Shown here one piece after another: positions 34,936-47,165 of a stretch of DNA of 64,000 nt (its first letter is position 1; every line of letters begins with the position of its first letter). A model generated the notes under the pieces. It saw only the letters and a program-made list of their open reading frames with translations, did not search any database and was not told where the DNA came from. This DNA comes from Prorocentrum cordatum (lineage: Eukaryota; Sar; Dinophyceae; Prorocentrales; Prorocentraceae): NCBI GenBank assembly GCA_963575745.1, contig CAUYUJ010019928.1, positions 81,001 to 145,000 of the forward strand, written 5' to 3'. The translations under genes and the position numbers were made by a program.

Positions 34936-37900
34936 TGAAGGATACCACAATAGCGACCACTCAAACATATGCACGTCTGCACGCTTGAACGCCCAGCCCG
35001 CTCCCGACATCCAGCGTGGCCCCTCCAACGGCAAGTGCTGCGTGCGATCGGGGAGATCGAGCCCCGAATCGGGGTCTACCGCCCGCGGTGCAATCTCTGC
35101 GCGTCGCCTTGCAGCCCTTCCATCTCGCGCTTCCTGTTGGTTCCTCGCGATGCGGTCGCGAATCTGCGAGGGCAATGAAACAGGGGGGGGGGGGGGGGGG
35201 CAGGGGCAGGGGCGCCTGCGCCCGTCCCGGCTGCCGCCTGTTGGGGGCCTCCAGTGAAGGACCTTGCGTCGGCATGCTTCTGCTCTTCGCCAGCCTCTGG
35301 CAGTCCTGGCGATCGAGGGATCGCAGTGGGATCGGGGCGTCCTCGTCTCCGGGAATAACAGCAGCAACCAATTTGAAACGTTCGACTTCGGGGTCGGTAC
35401 GCTGTTTACCTTGATTGCGCGCAGCGAGATCTGGGGCCCAGCCTTCGGCCGCCGCGAGATGGGGTCCCAGGGCCCCGCGGGAACGCATCAGGGCATCTCG
35501 CGCTTCGTCTGACTCGATCATATCCGATGGCGGTCTGTCTGCCCCCCCCCCCTGCTCCGACGTAGTCTGCGCGGCGTGCGCAGTCGCGTCGGCGGTGCAT
35601 TTACGCGGGTTCTCGGGGCGCGTCTTTTTCATCGCCGTCCGCCATTCATGGTTCGCCGAATCATATCCAAGCAAGATCTCGTGTCCGCGTCTGCCATGCG
35701 AGCATCTTTCTCGCCCAGAGGTCGCCAACAGACTGGTGTGTAGCTGCTGCGTACGAAGCGAGAGAATGCGAGTTGGGGCCCGGGATGTTCGGCCATGTTC
35801 GCACTGGTCGAACTGTGCAGCACGCAGCAGGCGACGACTCAATAGCACGCGATGGGTGATAGGAGAAAGAACTCACTGCCTGCGACCTCCAATCGCAAGG
35901 TTGTGGATGTTCGATCCAGCAGCATGTCCCCGCCGTCGTGCGTGCTGCGAACAGCTCCAATATAGCGCAAAGGAGAAAACTCCCTGCCGACAGCTGCTCC
36001 ATCTGGCGTGGCGCAACTGCTGTTTTTCTACAGAATTCGTCATGCGCGCGCAAGCGGGGGGGGGGGGTGGCTCACTTCGGCCAGGCGCGGCCGACCAGGT
36101 ATCGCGCGGCGGGCCGCCCCCCGAGACAACTATCCTGCGGTCCCTGATTTTCTTTCCAGGTATCTAGCGTGGACCTGTTCGCCATATCCCCGAGAGTCGC
36201 ATGAATGCCGATATCTATGGGCTCTGCATGATGCGACCACTCCACCTGTGCCTGCGCATCCCCATGCCAGGCGCCTGTCGCAATGGAGATTTTAATCGAA
36301 GTACGCCACTCTCCATATAGCACGAGGAATCGGATCACTGGCCATCCCTGTTTACTGTTCCGTCAGAAACAGCCTTGCAGGGTACCTCTCCGCACTGTGC
36401 TGGATTGGTGGTAACGGCGGCGGCGGTGCAGCGGCAGGCGCTGGCGTCGGCGGCAACGCGGCAAGTGCTGCTGGCGGCAATGTGGGGTCGGCTTCCAGCA
36501 GAGCGGTCCGGGCATCGCCCTGTGTCATCCCAGCAAACGTCGCGTTCGCAAGTTCGGTAATCGGTCCCTCTGTTCGGATGGTGGGCGCAATCTCGCGCCT
36601 TCGTCCCAAATTTACACCCGGGGTCCTCCCGATAGTAGGCGTCGCAAATACAGTGTCTGAAACATGATGCGCGGGACAACCACCAAGGGTAGTTGAATCC
36701 AGTCCAGCCTTGTGCATGCCCGGATCACCGAGGAGAACGAACTAGCACCGTGGGGAGTCGTTGGCCAAGTGATCTACTAGATGCTGACGATTATGGACAG
36801 TAGCAGAGCAGGCGTGACATTGCCCATTCGGGGCAGCCCAAGCTCTGGCTAGGGTCCATTGTTGTCGGTGCTGCCTTGCAATGTGGGTGCGTAACGCTGC
36901 GCGCTTGACGTGCCGTACTGTCCACCACGGACATTGTGATGCTGCGTCGCCGCCTGAAAGACTGACCAGTGGATCCACTGACATACCTCGCGCGTCTGTA
37001 AATAAGCGATCGGGGACGCCGGCTTGTTTTATCTCATCGAAGAAAGCACGCTCCACATCCGCAACCATTGTGTTGCGCATGTGCGCCTGGGCCGTAGACG
37101 GCAGGGCCTGGCCTATGATGATGCGTGTCCATGATGCATGACCCTTCTTGATCATGGCCTCCCAGGGAGCAATGTCAACGGCTGGCGGCGGCAGCTCTGC
37201 ACCATGGGGGCTGCGTATCTGAGCCAGTCGCAGTCTCGCAGGGTCAGCCCGAGTCACGTGCGACTGCGCATAGCACCTCCGCCCGCCGCCGACCATTCAG
37301 CGCGTGGAAAAGCAAAGGCCAGCCTCGGACCAGCGTGCAATATCGAGCCGAGTAGCCGTAATCGAGCAGCTCGTAACAAAGCCTCTGGAGACGGTCGTCG
37401 AAGCCTAGCCAAAACCTGAGCATTCGTTGCGCGCGAGTCAGCCTCCACAAACCGAACTCCTGCCGCAGCCTCATTCACTTTCATGATCTCCACCTCCACC
37501 TGTTTGGCTTCGCCCACCGTGAGAGCCAGCCAGGCCCCTGCATTGTGACGCCTTCCTGACATAACCAAACTGCCTGTGCGCGCGACACGAGTGGCATCAT
37601 GTGGCACCTCGGGGAGAAGCGCGCGATTTCGCAATGCACGTAGCGTGTTCGTAGTGGTAGGCGAGCGGTAATGAATTTCTGGCATCGTAGCACCGGTGGT
37701 ATCCAACACTGAACCCACATGCACATAGTTGCGTAGTACAGGTGCCCTCACCTCCCCCAATAAGACATATTGTCCTTGCAGCATGCCTTTATGGGTGCGC
37801 CACGCATCCCTCTTGGCCTGCTTGGAACCTAACCCTCTGATGGGCATCAACGCTGCCGTTTTTGTAGGTCCTACGTTGAGCAAGCGGCCCCGAACAGCAA

Positions 37901-38770
37901 ACGCATCCGATGCATTGACAAGCGGGCGGCACATGGCAGCGTAGATGTCCCATGCTGGCAACATAAACATGATTGCGCCCTGGTCTGCAACTTCGACACC
38001 CACCTACGGCACCGTGCTAGCAAGAAACGCACTGTGCGCACTGTTTCACGCATCAACTGGCAACTGTACGGGTAAACTTTCCGACTCCAAGGTGTTTCGG
38101 ACTTCATTCATGCAATCCGCCATGAGTACTTCATACAATACGTATGCCAAAGGTTGTCGTGGGAACGCTGGGCGCTGGGGCAGAGAGATCAGCTGGGAGC
38201 CCTCACGCAAGAAGCCGGGTGTCTGATAACATTGCGCCGTCTGGTCAAGGGTACGCTGATCAACGGTGCACTGCGTCAACGGTCCTTTAAGGATCGCACC
38301 CTTTTCCTTCAATCGTCGCGCCAACTCATGCATGGCAGCAGGGGGTAATCCAGCAGCGCGGACAACTGGCGCACCAACATCATCGCCGAACGGAAATCTG
38401 AGCAGGAGCTGGCGGAGCGTCCGGTAGAATGCCTGCACCACATTTAAGCGTGGCGGTCCCAGAGACAATCTGCGGGCAGCCGCCACGGCCTGTGCTGATC
38501 TTATCAGCAGGGAAACATGGGCAGTGCCGCATCGGGGGATACCTCCGAACTGTGACTCTCCTGCAGCGGCGACGAGAGTGGGAAGCAGCCTTTGTCGAAG
38601 ACACCTTCTCGACGCCTTGCCGATCTGGGGCGATGCGGGAATCGATCGCGAGTTGGGGCGTTGTTCCGGGTCGGCCGAAACCCGAGCAAAAACCCCTAGA
38701 ATCACCCCTTCCACTGGAGCGGTTCCACCGACGTAACTGCACACTTTGGTTGCGAAGGATAAAATAGCTC
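34936..38770 (-). pseudogene. Retroelement ORF2, 5'-truncated minus-strand copy with destroyed active sites
   Basis: Minus-strand frames reproduce ORF2 from RT to C-terminus in order. RT spans 38760-38046 (GKASRRCLRQRLLP, AAGLPPAAM), post-RT 38003-37254 (LVMSGRRHNAGAW), the zinc-finger region 37296-36742, a linker 36717-36352 (RYPARLFLTEQ), the methyltransferase-like domain about 36340-35660 and the tail to about 34961 (FDQCEHGRTSRAPTRILSLR). Key residues are lost: motif A LDVVQAF is LNVVQAF, YADD is VADQ, CPWC of the finger is CPWW, and GGGPPCETW is GGGPPRDTW. Several frameshifts occur. RNase H and endonuclease are absent, as expected of 5' truncation during target-primed insertion. Divergence from the 8-14 kb copy shows a separate lineage. 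Confidence 0.8.
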
Positions 38771-38916
38771 AGCAATCTCCGAAGCAGATGAATGGACTAG
38801 TCCTCTTGTACGCCCGTCGCATCCTGCTGCCGCCGTCTTAGCCTGAACCCGCGCAGACCGCCGACGGTTTACGTTTACGTATGCGTTTCTTCTTCGTCTA
38901 CACCTTCCTCGCCTTC
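38771..38916. other. Junction sequence upstream of the truncated copy
   Basis: No target-site duplication or repeat is evident. Confidence 0.4.
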
Positions 38917-39010
38917 CTGTCTGTCTGTCTGTCTGTCTGTCTCTTTTTGTCTCTTTCCGTCTGTCTGTCTATCTGTCTGTCTGTCTCTCTCTCTTTCTCT
39001 CTTTCTCTCT
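38917..39010. repeat. (CTGT)n / CT-rich microsatellite
   Basis: ctgtctgtctgt runs followed by ctctttctct. Confidence 0.9.
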
Positions 39011-39173
39011 CCCCTCCCAGACCGCCTGGCCGACGGCAGTCTGTTTCCCTGCCCGACAGGTTGGGCCGTTTTCATCTCCAAGGGGCGCATCTTTTACTTC
39101 CGCCGCCTTCCGCCGGCGGAGGCGGCCCCGTTTTACCTCCGCCGACCTTCCGCCGCCTTCCGCGGCAGAAGAG

Positions 39174-39740
39174 ATGACAGTTCCTTCGGTCCTCGAAGGC
39201 AAGGCCTTTCTTGGAACGCCCCACATCGATTCCCTCTCCTACAAGACATGTTGGCCACCGTGGGCCCCAGACGACGGTTTCTTGTCTTCTGTGCGGCGCA
39301 GTCGCGGTGGTGCAGCCAACGTGGTGCAGTCGACGCGGCGCAGAAGCACCGCACCGCACCGCAAGGCAAGGCAAAAAGCACTGCGGAGCAGGACGAAGCA
39401 GTGCAATGCAACGCAATGCGCAATGCAATGTAATGCAACGCCGTGCAACGCCATGCGCGGCGACGGGCGGCGGCGACGGGCGGCGACGGGCGGCCACATG
39501 CCGCCCTGGCCGCCGCCCAGGCTCAGCTGCCAGCGGCGACGGGCGGCGGCGGACGGCGACGGGCCGCCCAGACCGACACCCGGGCCCAGCTGCCTTGGAA
39601 GACCAGCGCGAAACCCGAAGCGTAAGCGCTGCTCGGGGAATCGGACTCTACCCCCCCAACGGAGGCCAGGACTACCCACCCCCTCCGCGTACAGTGTTTT
39701 TTGCAGCTTTTGTCCCGCACCATCGCCCATCCTGAATGTA
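39174..39740. other. GC-rich region with open frames but no recognised gene
   Basis: Three overlapping + strand frames and two minus frames stay open, typical of GC-rich DNA without stops. 'caatgcaacg' words repeat at 39400-39460. No domain or motif is seen. Confidence 0.4.
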
Positions 39741-40292
39741 TTAAAAAACGCAATCATCCGGGCTGCATCCATGTCGATCCCCCCCCTCTCGCCATCTCCA
39801 GCAAAAGTCAACACGACCCACAAAAGGCCTCAAAACTGCCCCCCATAGGCCCCTGAGAGGCCAACTAACATCCGTGAGGCCTCTGACCCGCCACCCACCG
39901 CCTCCGAAGAATGGCAGCCGCCCAACCGCACCGCATTGACAAAAACACCCCGACAAACGACAGCGGCGAAGCAGTATGGGCCAGCGGAATGAGCGAAGGG
40001 ATTAAAGAAAAAACACTGTCATCCGGGCTGCATCCATGTCGACCCCATCCCCCCCTCCCGCCATCTCCAGCAACAGTTTACCGTGCGATGCGCATGCGTT
40101 TGCACGGTCTCCCCCGGGGCTGTAGGTGACCCGAGGAGGAGGTGGAGGAGGGGGAGGGGGAGGAGGAGATGGAGGAGGAGGAGGAGGAGGAGGCGGACGG
40201 GTCGCCTAAGCCCTTCGGAGGAACCCTCCACCCCCCTCCTGCCGTCTCCAGCAAAAGCCTACTATGCGATGCGCATGCGTTGATGTAAGAGA
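39741..40292 (+). repeat. Three copies of a ~70-100-base dispersed segment
   Basis: 'tccgggctgcatccatgtcg' occurs in the first two copies (about 39756 and 40023). 'atctccagcaa(a/c)ag' then occurs in the first two, with a diverged form in the third (about 40240). 'gcgatgcgcatgcgtt' ends copies two and three. A GGA tract lies between them at 40136-40196. Confidence 0.7.
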
Positions 40293-40324
40293 GGTGCCGT
40301 CGTGAGAATCCGTTACGCAAAACC

Positions 40325-40880
40325 GTGGCGGGGCACATGCGCGCGCCCTGCCGCTCGTGCGCCAAACTCACTGCAACACCAAGTAGCGTCTTCAGGAAAC
40401 ATCCGATAACACCACTTGTGGCTGAACAGACATGTCAGAATGCTGCGCGCGCGCCCAATCGAGTCATGAGAGGACCATCGTTTTTGTCCTTTTTGTTTCC
40501 CCTCTTTGTGGGGTCAACAAATATGCTCAATTGGCACAAAAGCGGCAAGCTCGACAGTTCATGCAGACGATTATGTCCGAACTGATCATGCGAAGCGACA
40601 TCCAGTCGCGCTGGCTTACCATGTTCCAGCACTGCTATGAGGGGTCTTCCTCTGAGCAGTGAGACCCTTGGCTATTTGAAATCCCAAGGGGCACAACAAA
40701 TTTGGCTGGGGACGCCAGCATAACACCATCTGGATGCGCGCCCAGCTAAGTGCTTTGGCGTGGGCCCATCCTCAAGACTGGGGCCGCTTGCGGAGCACTG
40801 AACTCCAATTAGATCCCCTACGGACGCTTCCCTTCACCCTTGCAATGCAAGCAAGGAACTGGAAGCGATGCACAAAACTG
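40325..40880 (+). pseudogene. Possible coding relic of unknown family
   Basis: Several consecutive frames have a protein-like rather than repeat-like composition. One gives ARQFMQTIMSELIMRSD with SRWLTMFQHCYEG (about 40543-40650). Another, starting near 40686 and ending at a TGA near 40880, gives NTIWMRAQLSALAWAH and LRTLPFTLAMQARNWK. Frame changes and stops separate the pieces. I do not recognise the family, and host exons, a retroelement fragment or chance are all possible. The neighbours are repeats, not genes. Confidence 0.3.
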
Positions 40881-41472
40881 TGATGATCAGTGCTGATCAG
40901 GTAAAAGCGGGAAATCGTTCTCACCCCGTACTTCTAGTCTTTCGATCGAGACTGGGGGCATCATCGCTGAGACGAAAAACTAAAAAAAACAACCCATCTG
41001 GGCGATACGGCAGCGTGCGAGTCCGCGGACCCGACAGTAGAGACCAATTCTGGAAACTTGGAATACCAGGCCCAAGGCCGCCATGATGCGCCACTAGAGC
41101 TGCACACGGTCGGAGTGCGCGCAAGTAACGAATTCATCGCTCGCCATGGACGCGGCCAGACGCCGGCATAGCAGCTCGGCACTCCGCCAACTCACCCCTG
41201 TCGCGGCTCCTGGCGGCTCCCGACCGGGTGGTACGACCGGCCACGCGACCTCAGAGCAGCCCCGAGCGCTGCCGAGGGCGACCCTGGCGGCGGGGCAGGC
41301 GGCGCCACCGGCCCGCGCGCCCCGCGGCGCAGCTCCCTGGAGACGGCGCCCGCCCAGCTCCTGATCCTGGGGCTGCCAGCGGCGCCTTCGCCCTCGGCGC
41401 CTTGTGCTGCTGGCGCCGCGACCGCCGCTGACCCGAGGCCGTCGCGCTCGGCGAGGCACGGGCGCCGCTGCC

Positions 41473-42054
41473 TCACGCCCGCCTCCCAGGGCGAGCACGG
41501 CGGTCGCCGGGAGGCAACCGCCTTCTGCTCCCAGAAGGCCTCGGACCGGAGTCGCCTGAGCGGGGCACCGCCGGCGCTGGCACCGCAGACCCCATCTTGG
41601 GCTGCCCCTCCCCGGAGGACACCGCCTCGAGCAGCGCCGTCTCGAGGAGCGCTGGCTCATCGCCGTCCCTCGGCAGCGCGGTGGCGCCCCAGCTCTCCTT
41701 GTGCGCGTCGGCGCCCTGGTCGTCGCTGAAGGCGAGCAGCTCTGACGTTGGGCATCGCGTGGGGGCCGAGCTGAGCCAGTTCGTCTCGGGACGCACCGCC
41801 TTACACTTCCACTGCTCGGCGAGACCCGCTTCAACTCCTTGGAACACCGCGCGCGGGCTGAGCATGGCTGGTGGGATACTGGCTGATCGGCAATCACACA
41901 CACTGCTAAATTCGAGATCACCACCGCCCCAAAGGTGGCTTGAGCCAGAACGGCTTGAGCCACCTGTCCAAGGAGACCATGTCACTGCGCCGACCTTGCA
42001 GACATGCTGCAGCGGATTTTTCGGCGTGGATGTCCGTCGATGCAAAGCCCTCAA
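41473..42054 (-). CDS. Possible exon or partial gene, unknown function
   Basis: A 193-codon minus-strand frame has a balanced composition in its middle part (about 41900-41560), for example AVRPETNWLSSAP and TSELLAFSDDQGADAH. This is unlike the Arg/Pro-rich shadows elsewhere. Another frame continues toward 41192 with AAVAAPAAQGAEGEGAAG. No domain, targeting signal or splice structure is clear. A 45-base segment at its upstream end (41938-41981) recurs at 42565-42608, so part is repeat-derived. I give it low weight as a gene. Confidence 0.25.
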   Translation of the reverse strand: MRALHRRTSTPKNPLQHVCKVGAVTWSPWTGGSSRSGSSHLWGGGDLEFSSVCDCRSASIPPAMLSPRAVFQGVEAGLAEQWKCKAVRPETNWLSSAPTRCPTSELLAFSDDQGADAHKESWGATALPRDGDEPALLETALLEAVSSGEGQPKMGSAVPAPAVPRSGDSGPRPSGSRRRLPPGDRRARPGRRA

Positions 42055-42237
42055 ACGGCGATCGAAAAACGGAGTGACTTTTGCGTGGGTCCTTTCTGGT
42101 CTTCGTTCCTGGCCTCAAACAACTCGCACGAAACCCACCTCGAAGTCCGGAGCGACACTCTCCAGGACACCCCGGGCCCACCCTGTCGCTCCGAACGGAA
42201 TCCGCTCTGCGCTGGCGCGAGGACAGAGGTGGCTTGA

Positions 42238-42389
42238 GTTAGGTCGGGCACGTCCCCCTACAGGCGGAGATTTCAACGAAAAATTCAAGATGCTCAATGT
42301 GGTCAACAAATACAAAAGACATCGTCCCCAGACTATTTTTTGAATAGTTTTGAATATTCCTCCCGTATCGGGGATGGACAGACCTCCCT
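42238..42389. mobile_element. MITE-like element, copy B
   Basis: The left end 'ttaggtcgggcacgtccccc' and interior 'gactattttttgaa' match copies A and D. The right end is worn ('gatggacagacc'). Confidence 0.6.
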
Positions 42390-42758
42390 TTTGTAAAACG
42401 TGGTTTAGTGAAAACGACCTGAGGCCCAAACCTGGCGGGCGCAAGCCTGGAAAATAAAGGCCGCGGCGCCCTCTCGAGAACCGAAAACGGACAATTCACT
42501 AATCGACGTGTCACTGTTGGGGGGTCTGTCCGCCCCCGACTGCAGAAGGACGGGCCCGACTTACGGCTTGAGCCAGAACGGCCTGAGCCGCCCGTCCCAG
42601 GAGACCATGCGGGCCCCTCGCGCGCGCAGAGCGAGCGCCTTCAGCCGTCATCGGCCGCCCACCCGGCTCTGTCGGTGCGATCGCGCGCGGGCGTCTCCGC
42701 GCGCGCACGTCGGGCTGCTTCCGAAGCCGCTGGTCTTCCGGCCACGCCAGCACACAGG

Positions 42759-42908
42759 CTCAAGTCGGGCGTGTCCCTCTACAGGGGGAATATTCAAAAA
42801 TAGGCTGGGGACGATTTTTCGAGTATCTGTTTGACCATTTTTTAATATTGCTGGGGTATCTTAATTTTTGGCCCAAAGTCCGCCTGTAGGGGGACATGCC
42901 CGACCTTT
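42759..42908. mobile_element. MITE-like element, copy C
   Basis: Ends 'aagtcgggcgtgtccctcta' and 'gtagggggacatgcccgacc' are near-complementary over about 24 bases with an AT-rich interior. Confidence 0.75.
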
Positions 42909-42989
42909 CCATAGGTGCCCAACAACTACGAAAAACAATCGTTTCCAATGAAACACGTAAGGATGTTCGTCGTTCGGCGGGCGCGCAAT

Positions 42990-43620
42990 TTCTCATTACC
43001 CTCATCAACACAATCGTTATCACTATCGTCAACGTCATCATCGCCATCGCCAGCATCATCATCGAAGACGTCATCGTCGGGGTCATCGCCGCCGCCGGCA
43101 TCGTCGTCATCGTCGATGTCGTTGTCCTCGTAAATTTTCTGCGCGCAGGCCCTTCCTTATTAGCATTATCAGCACCGTCGTCATCATCATCGACAGCGTC
43201 ATCGTCACCACCGCCATTATCATCACAATCAGCTTTATCACCACCACCATCGTGGCCATCGTCGACATCTTATCGTCCCAGTCTCCACTGTCATCGCCAT
43301 CGGCAGAATCGTAGTCACCATTGTCATCTCCATCGTTGTTGGTGTCGCGGTCGTCACCATCGCCACCATAATTTCGCGACCCGCAGGACGGACTTGTCTG
43401 CGCGGTTGAGTTCCACGCGCCCGTGCGCTCGCCGAGATCAGGGCCAGGTGAGCTCTGTCAACAAGTTGCGGGTGGGACGGTGAGATGTTTGCACGAGCAT
43501 TGGAGTTGACGACTGCAAGTTCCACACATAAATTGCAGCACATGCGTTGCAGCACGTACATTGCAGCACTCAGCTTGCAACCCGGTGTTGCACACCGTGC
43601 ATTGTGCACGTTGAGGCGTG
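42990..43620 (-). repeat. Inverted outlying copy of the satellite unit
   Basis: Read on the minus strand, this has the 14-base 'gtgctgcaat'-type repeats, then the anchor ('gctcgtgcaaacatctcacc'), then GAT/GAC-rich sequence. That is the same order as the satellite at 24.5-34.1 kb. It lies about 9 kb away in the opposite orientation. Confidence 0.65.
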
Positions 43621-44040
43621 GAAGAATGGCCAGGTCAGCCTGGTGGGGCTTCTGAACTCTGCTCAAGCCCCCTGCTCGCATCTCGCTGCACGCATCGCCC
43701 TCCTCCCGAAACCACAAACAGCTATATGAATCCGTGCTGCTGGCGCCACGACCCCTCCTGAAGACAGAGCAGCGCGTCCGCGCCCCGAGCTCCTGGCGGG
43801 CAGCCCGGGACGCCAAGATGACCCAACGATCGGGGGAGCGTAAGACCCGGGTTTGCCAGGACTCGGGTTCGCCATCGTTTTTTGACGACCGCGCCTCGGA
43901 TTTTGACGAGGAGGAGTTTCGTGGGATGTCTGCAGCGGGAGACCTCGTCAAAATGCAGGCTCGGCCTCGTCATTTTTTTGACGACCTCGTCGGGGATTCC
44001 CGAGTCCCCTGTACCCAGGTCTTACGTCCCCCTGAAACGA
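43621..44040. other. No supported gene
   Basis: A 109-codon + frame (43734-44063) has a mixed composition (FFDDRASDFDEEEF), but part comes from a direct repeat of 'tttttgacgacc'. No family is recognised. Confidence 0.35.
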
Positions 44041-44515
44041 AGATGGCCCAAGATAGCCCCTAAGGCGGCACACGACGGCTCCAAGACGGCCCGAGATGCC
44101 TCTCCAAGAGGGCCACGAAGCGGACCTCCAACGGGAAGACACCCGCCTCTGGGTTCCCCCCTTCGGTTGTCCACTGTGGCTCAAAGCGGCCCAAGAGGCC
44201 CCCACGAGGCTCCCAAGACGGCCCGAGAGGCCCCCAAGAGGGTTGCAGGGTTGCCCAAAGGGGTCCCACGATGGCCCAAGAGGCACCCCACACAACCCCA
44301 AGACGGCGCTGGAAAGCCCTGCGACGGCCCAGGACGGCCCCACGGCGGCCCCCGGGCACCCACAATACGACCAAGAGGGCCCAAGGACAGCCCAGGAGAG
44401 CCCCAAGACTGCGCCAGAGTGCCCCAAGACGGCCCGAGAGGGCCCCCAACAGATCCCCAAGACTGCCTCACAGGAGGCCGAGGCAGCCCCAACACGGCCC
44501 AAACGAGTTGAGTGA
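44041..44515 (+). repeat. Degenerate 'ccaagacggcccc' repeat block
   Basis: The same 10-12-base word family as at 19.6-22.9 kb and, inverted, at 49.64-50.27 kb. Confidence 0.75.
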
Positions 44516-44559
44516 GCGCTCCTCGGATACTGAGGACGACATGTGTCACATGTGAGGGC

Positions 44560-44870
44560 CTTCCTGTTCATTCTCCTGCTCCTCATCCTCCTCCTCCTCC
44601 TCCTCATCTTCTTTCTCCTCCTCCTCCTCCTTCTCATCACCGTCATCACCATCACCATCATCACCGTCATGCATCCCATCACCGTCATCACCATCACCAT
44701 CATCATCAGCATCATCATCGTCGTCGCCATCAACATCATCACCATCATCATTACCACCATCATCAGCATCACCAATATTATCAGCATCACCACCACAATC
44801 ATTATCATATTATCATCTTATTTTTCTTCATCATCAGTAACCGAACAACATCATCGCCATCATGGCTTCC
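44560..44870. repeat. (CTC)n then (ATC)n tract
   Basis: ctcctcctc passes into atcatcacc repeats, giving poly-Leu/Ile or poly-His frames. Confidence 0.9.
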
Positions 44871-44984
44871 CGAACCCTGGAGACACGAGGTGACACATGT
44901 AACGGCCTCCCGTGCCCCCTCGAACTGTCGCCAACCAGAATGCTGGGATGGTATGGTGTCGGGACTTGCCGCATGCAGCTGGCT

Positions 44985-45118
44985 ATACTGCACGACATAC
45001 TATTGCAGCAGATGTGATTTCAACACTCATGTTGCACTACATAGCTTGAACCACACAACTTGCACCACGTAGATTGCACCACACAACTTGCACCTCATAG
45101 CTTCAACATCCAGAATGC
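44985..45118 (-). repeat. 14-base repeats, inverted orientation
   Basis: 'ttgcaccac' and 'cttgcac' words are the reverse complement of the 'gtggtgcaa' units at 23.8 kb. Confidence 0.7.
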
Positions 45119-46600
45119 ACAAACTTACCGTTTTGGGTCTACGCTGGCAAATAATGTACCGATACATTGACTGCCCTCTCGTCGCCTCACCGTTGCACTA
45201 TAACGGGATACCCGTGGCATGTTTGGGTTATCCCTCAATCTGGCGTCGCTTACACACGGCTCTCTGAAAACATGTCGTGTGCTCTTCTCAGCCTCGCGTA
45301 AGGGACTTTAATCCTAGCTGACTCACAGATGCTGGACGTGTCATACTGGCCACACTCTGGCTAGATCCAGAGCAACTACTCTTGAATTCTATGTGAACGA
45401 CTGCAAACTGCTAGCGAACCCTCGTTGTTTACGAGCTGACTGGAAAACGCTTCTTACCAGTACGTAGCTTAGAACAGTTTGTCCGTGGCTTATTCACTGC
45501 GCACCCTTCAGCTGGCTCGTGGTTCGCATGGTGGGTCAACTTCTAGCCTGAAAAACAATCGTAACTCATTGTGTGCTGTCGTATACAGGTGGCTTGCAAT
45601 GTCATTCACAAAAAGGCTGCGTCCAGAACGCACAAATACCGTACTACACGATTAGGCGCACAAAAGCTGCATCTGCTCTTGGCAAAGCGTTTCCCTGCAC
45701 GCCGGAAATACATGCTGGGAGCGGCTGGTGGATCACTTCCCTGTTGAGAAGAGACAGCAAATGGGCGACGACGACGAGGGTGCTTGAACTTGAACTAGCT
45801 GTCGCCGTCGTCGAGCTTCTCAGCTCCGCCGCACCGACCAGCAGCAAGCTGGCACGGTTCGGCTCGGCTGCTCTTCCCACCATCCGCTGATACGAGGCTT
45901 CATTCTGCGGCCCCAAAAGTCCCAATCGCTCTCCCAGGGTTACTCTTTTGTCCCGCATCCATCTTTGATTGCCCCGGGGCCCGACAACGAAAGGGGCCCC
46001 CGAGGAACGAGATCGAAGAGCAACGGACCGACTTGAGAAAACCACATCGTCGGAGATCTGGGCTCCGCACCCGCAGAAGAGGCGGCCTCGACGGGCCCGC
46101 GCCTCCTTTTCTGGACGCCGCCAGCCTTGCACCATACCAGTTCGATGCTCTCTTCCGCGCGTGCTGGCACGCGCAGCGGCGTGCATCGAGCTGGTCTGGT
46201 ACGCTGTAGCAGATATCTGTCGTCCCGGGAGAATTGCAGCATCGCGAAGTATCGCGACCAGAGCCCCAGACCCCATCTTCCTGCGGCACTTTTCGAGGCG
46301 GATCGACCTGTGCTGGCCCCGCGGCCCCGAATCGCGGCGAAACCGCCCGTCGTGACAAAATTGCAGCGCCAGGGTCCCAAGGTGCACGACTGGCGCCGTG
46401 CAGCAGTGCACGAAAGAGCGTGTCGAGGCGCAGCCTGAGCTGGAATGCGTGCAGCTCGGGCAGGGAGGTGGCAGGAAGGAAGTCTGTGATAAAAGCGGGA
46501 GTGCAATTTCGTATTGGACTTCATTTCGGATTTCATCTTGTGTGGTTCTTTCCGGCCGTTCCTGCACTGCTACAGGGTACACGGCTGGCGTCGTCTAGCT
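45119..46600. other. Low-copy region, no recognised gene
   Basis: 45.12-45.57 kb is AT-richer than its surroundings and free of visible repeats. A 312-codon minus frame (46582-45644) overlaps other open frames. Its composition (Arg, Ser, Pro) and lack of motifs do not persuade me. 'tcgagctggt' and 'atgctctcttccgcgcgt' segments hint at small internal repeats. Confidence 0.4.
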
Positions 46601-46737
46601 TTAGGTCGGACATGTCCTCCTACAGGCGGAGACTGGACGGAAAATCAAGACACCCAAAAAATATTCAAAAACTCAGAAACAATAGTCAAAACATCGCCCC
46701 CGACTTTTTCCTCCCGTACAGGGACAGGCCCGACTTC
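46601..46737. mobile_element. MITE-like element, copy D
   Basis: Ends 'ttaggtcggacatgtcctcc' and 'tacagggacaggcccgactt', with an AT-rich interior. It belongs to the family at 18.2, 42.2, 42.8 and 56.4 kb. Confidence 0.7.
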
Positions 46738-47165
46738 AACCTAAATTTTTGTCGTTCGCGCCCCGTACGGGTCCCTGGCCGCCAGCTCGCACAGCCGGCG
46801 CGCGTGCGCGATCCCGCGCCCGAGCGCCGCCTGCAGGCGCTCACGCAGCTCGGCCGCCTCTCGGCGGCGCGCCCCGGGGGGGGGAAGGCAGAGGGTGCGA
46901 GGCGTGTTTTGCTTTTGTAGGAAAAATCCGCCGGCCCCCTTGTGGGGCCACCAGGCTGCGAGGCGCGTGATTCGCAGTTTCCTGTACCAGTTGTAGTTTC
47001 TAGTTTCCAGTGTTACAGTTCTGCTTCTTGCTGGTTACTGTAACTAGTTGACTTCTTGCTGGCTACTGTAACTAGTTGATTGACCGCGCGAGGGGGGGGA
47101 GGCCCAAACAGGATTTTCCAGCGTCCCCTGGGCGCGTTGTCTGAATTACTGAGGGGGGCTCGAAA

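Noticed and set aside
45644-46582. 312-codon minus-strand open frame
   Set aside because: Arg/Ser/Pro-rich with no domain, and several other frames are equally open over the same bases.
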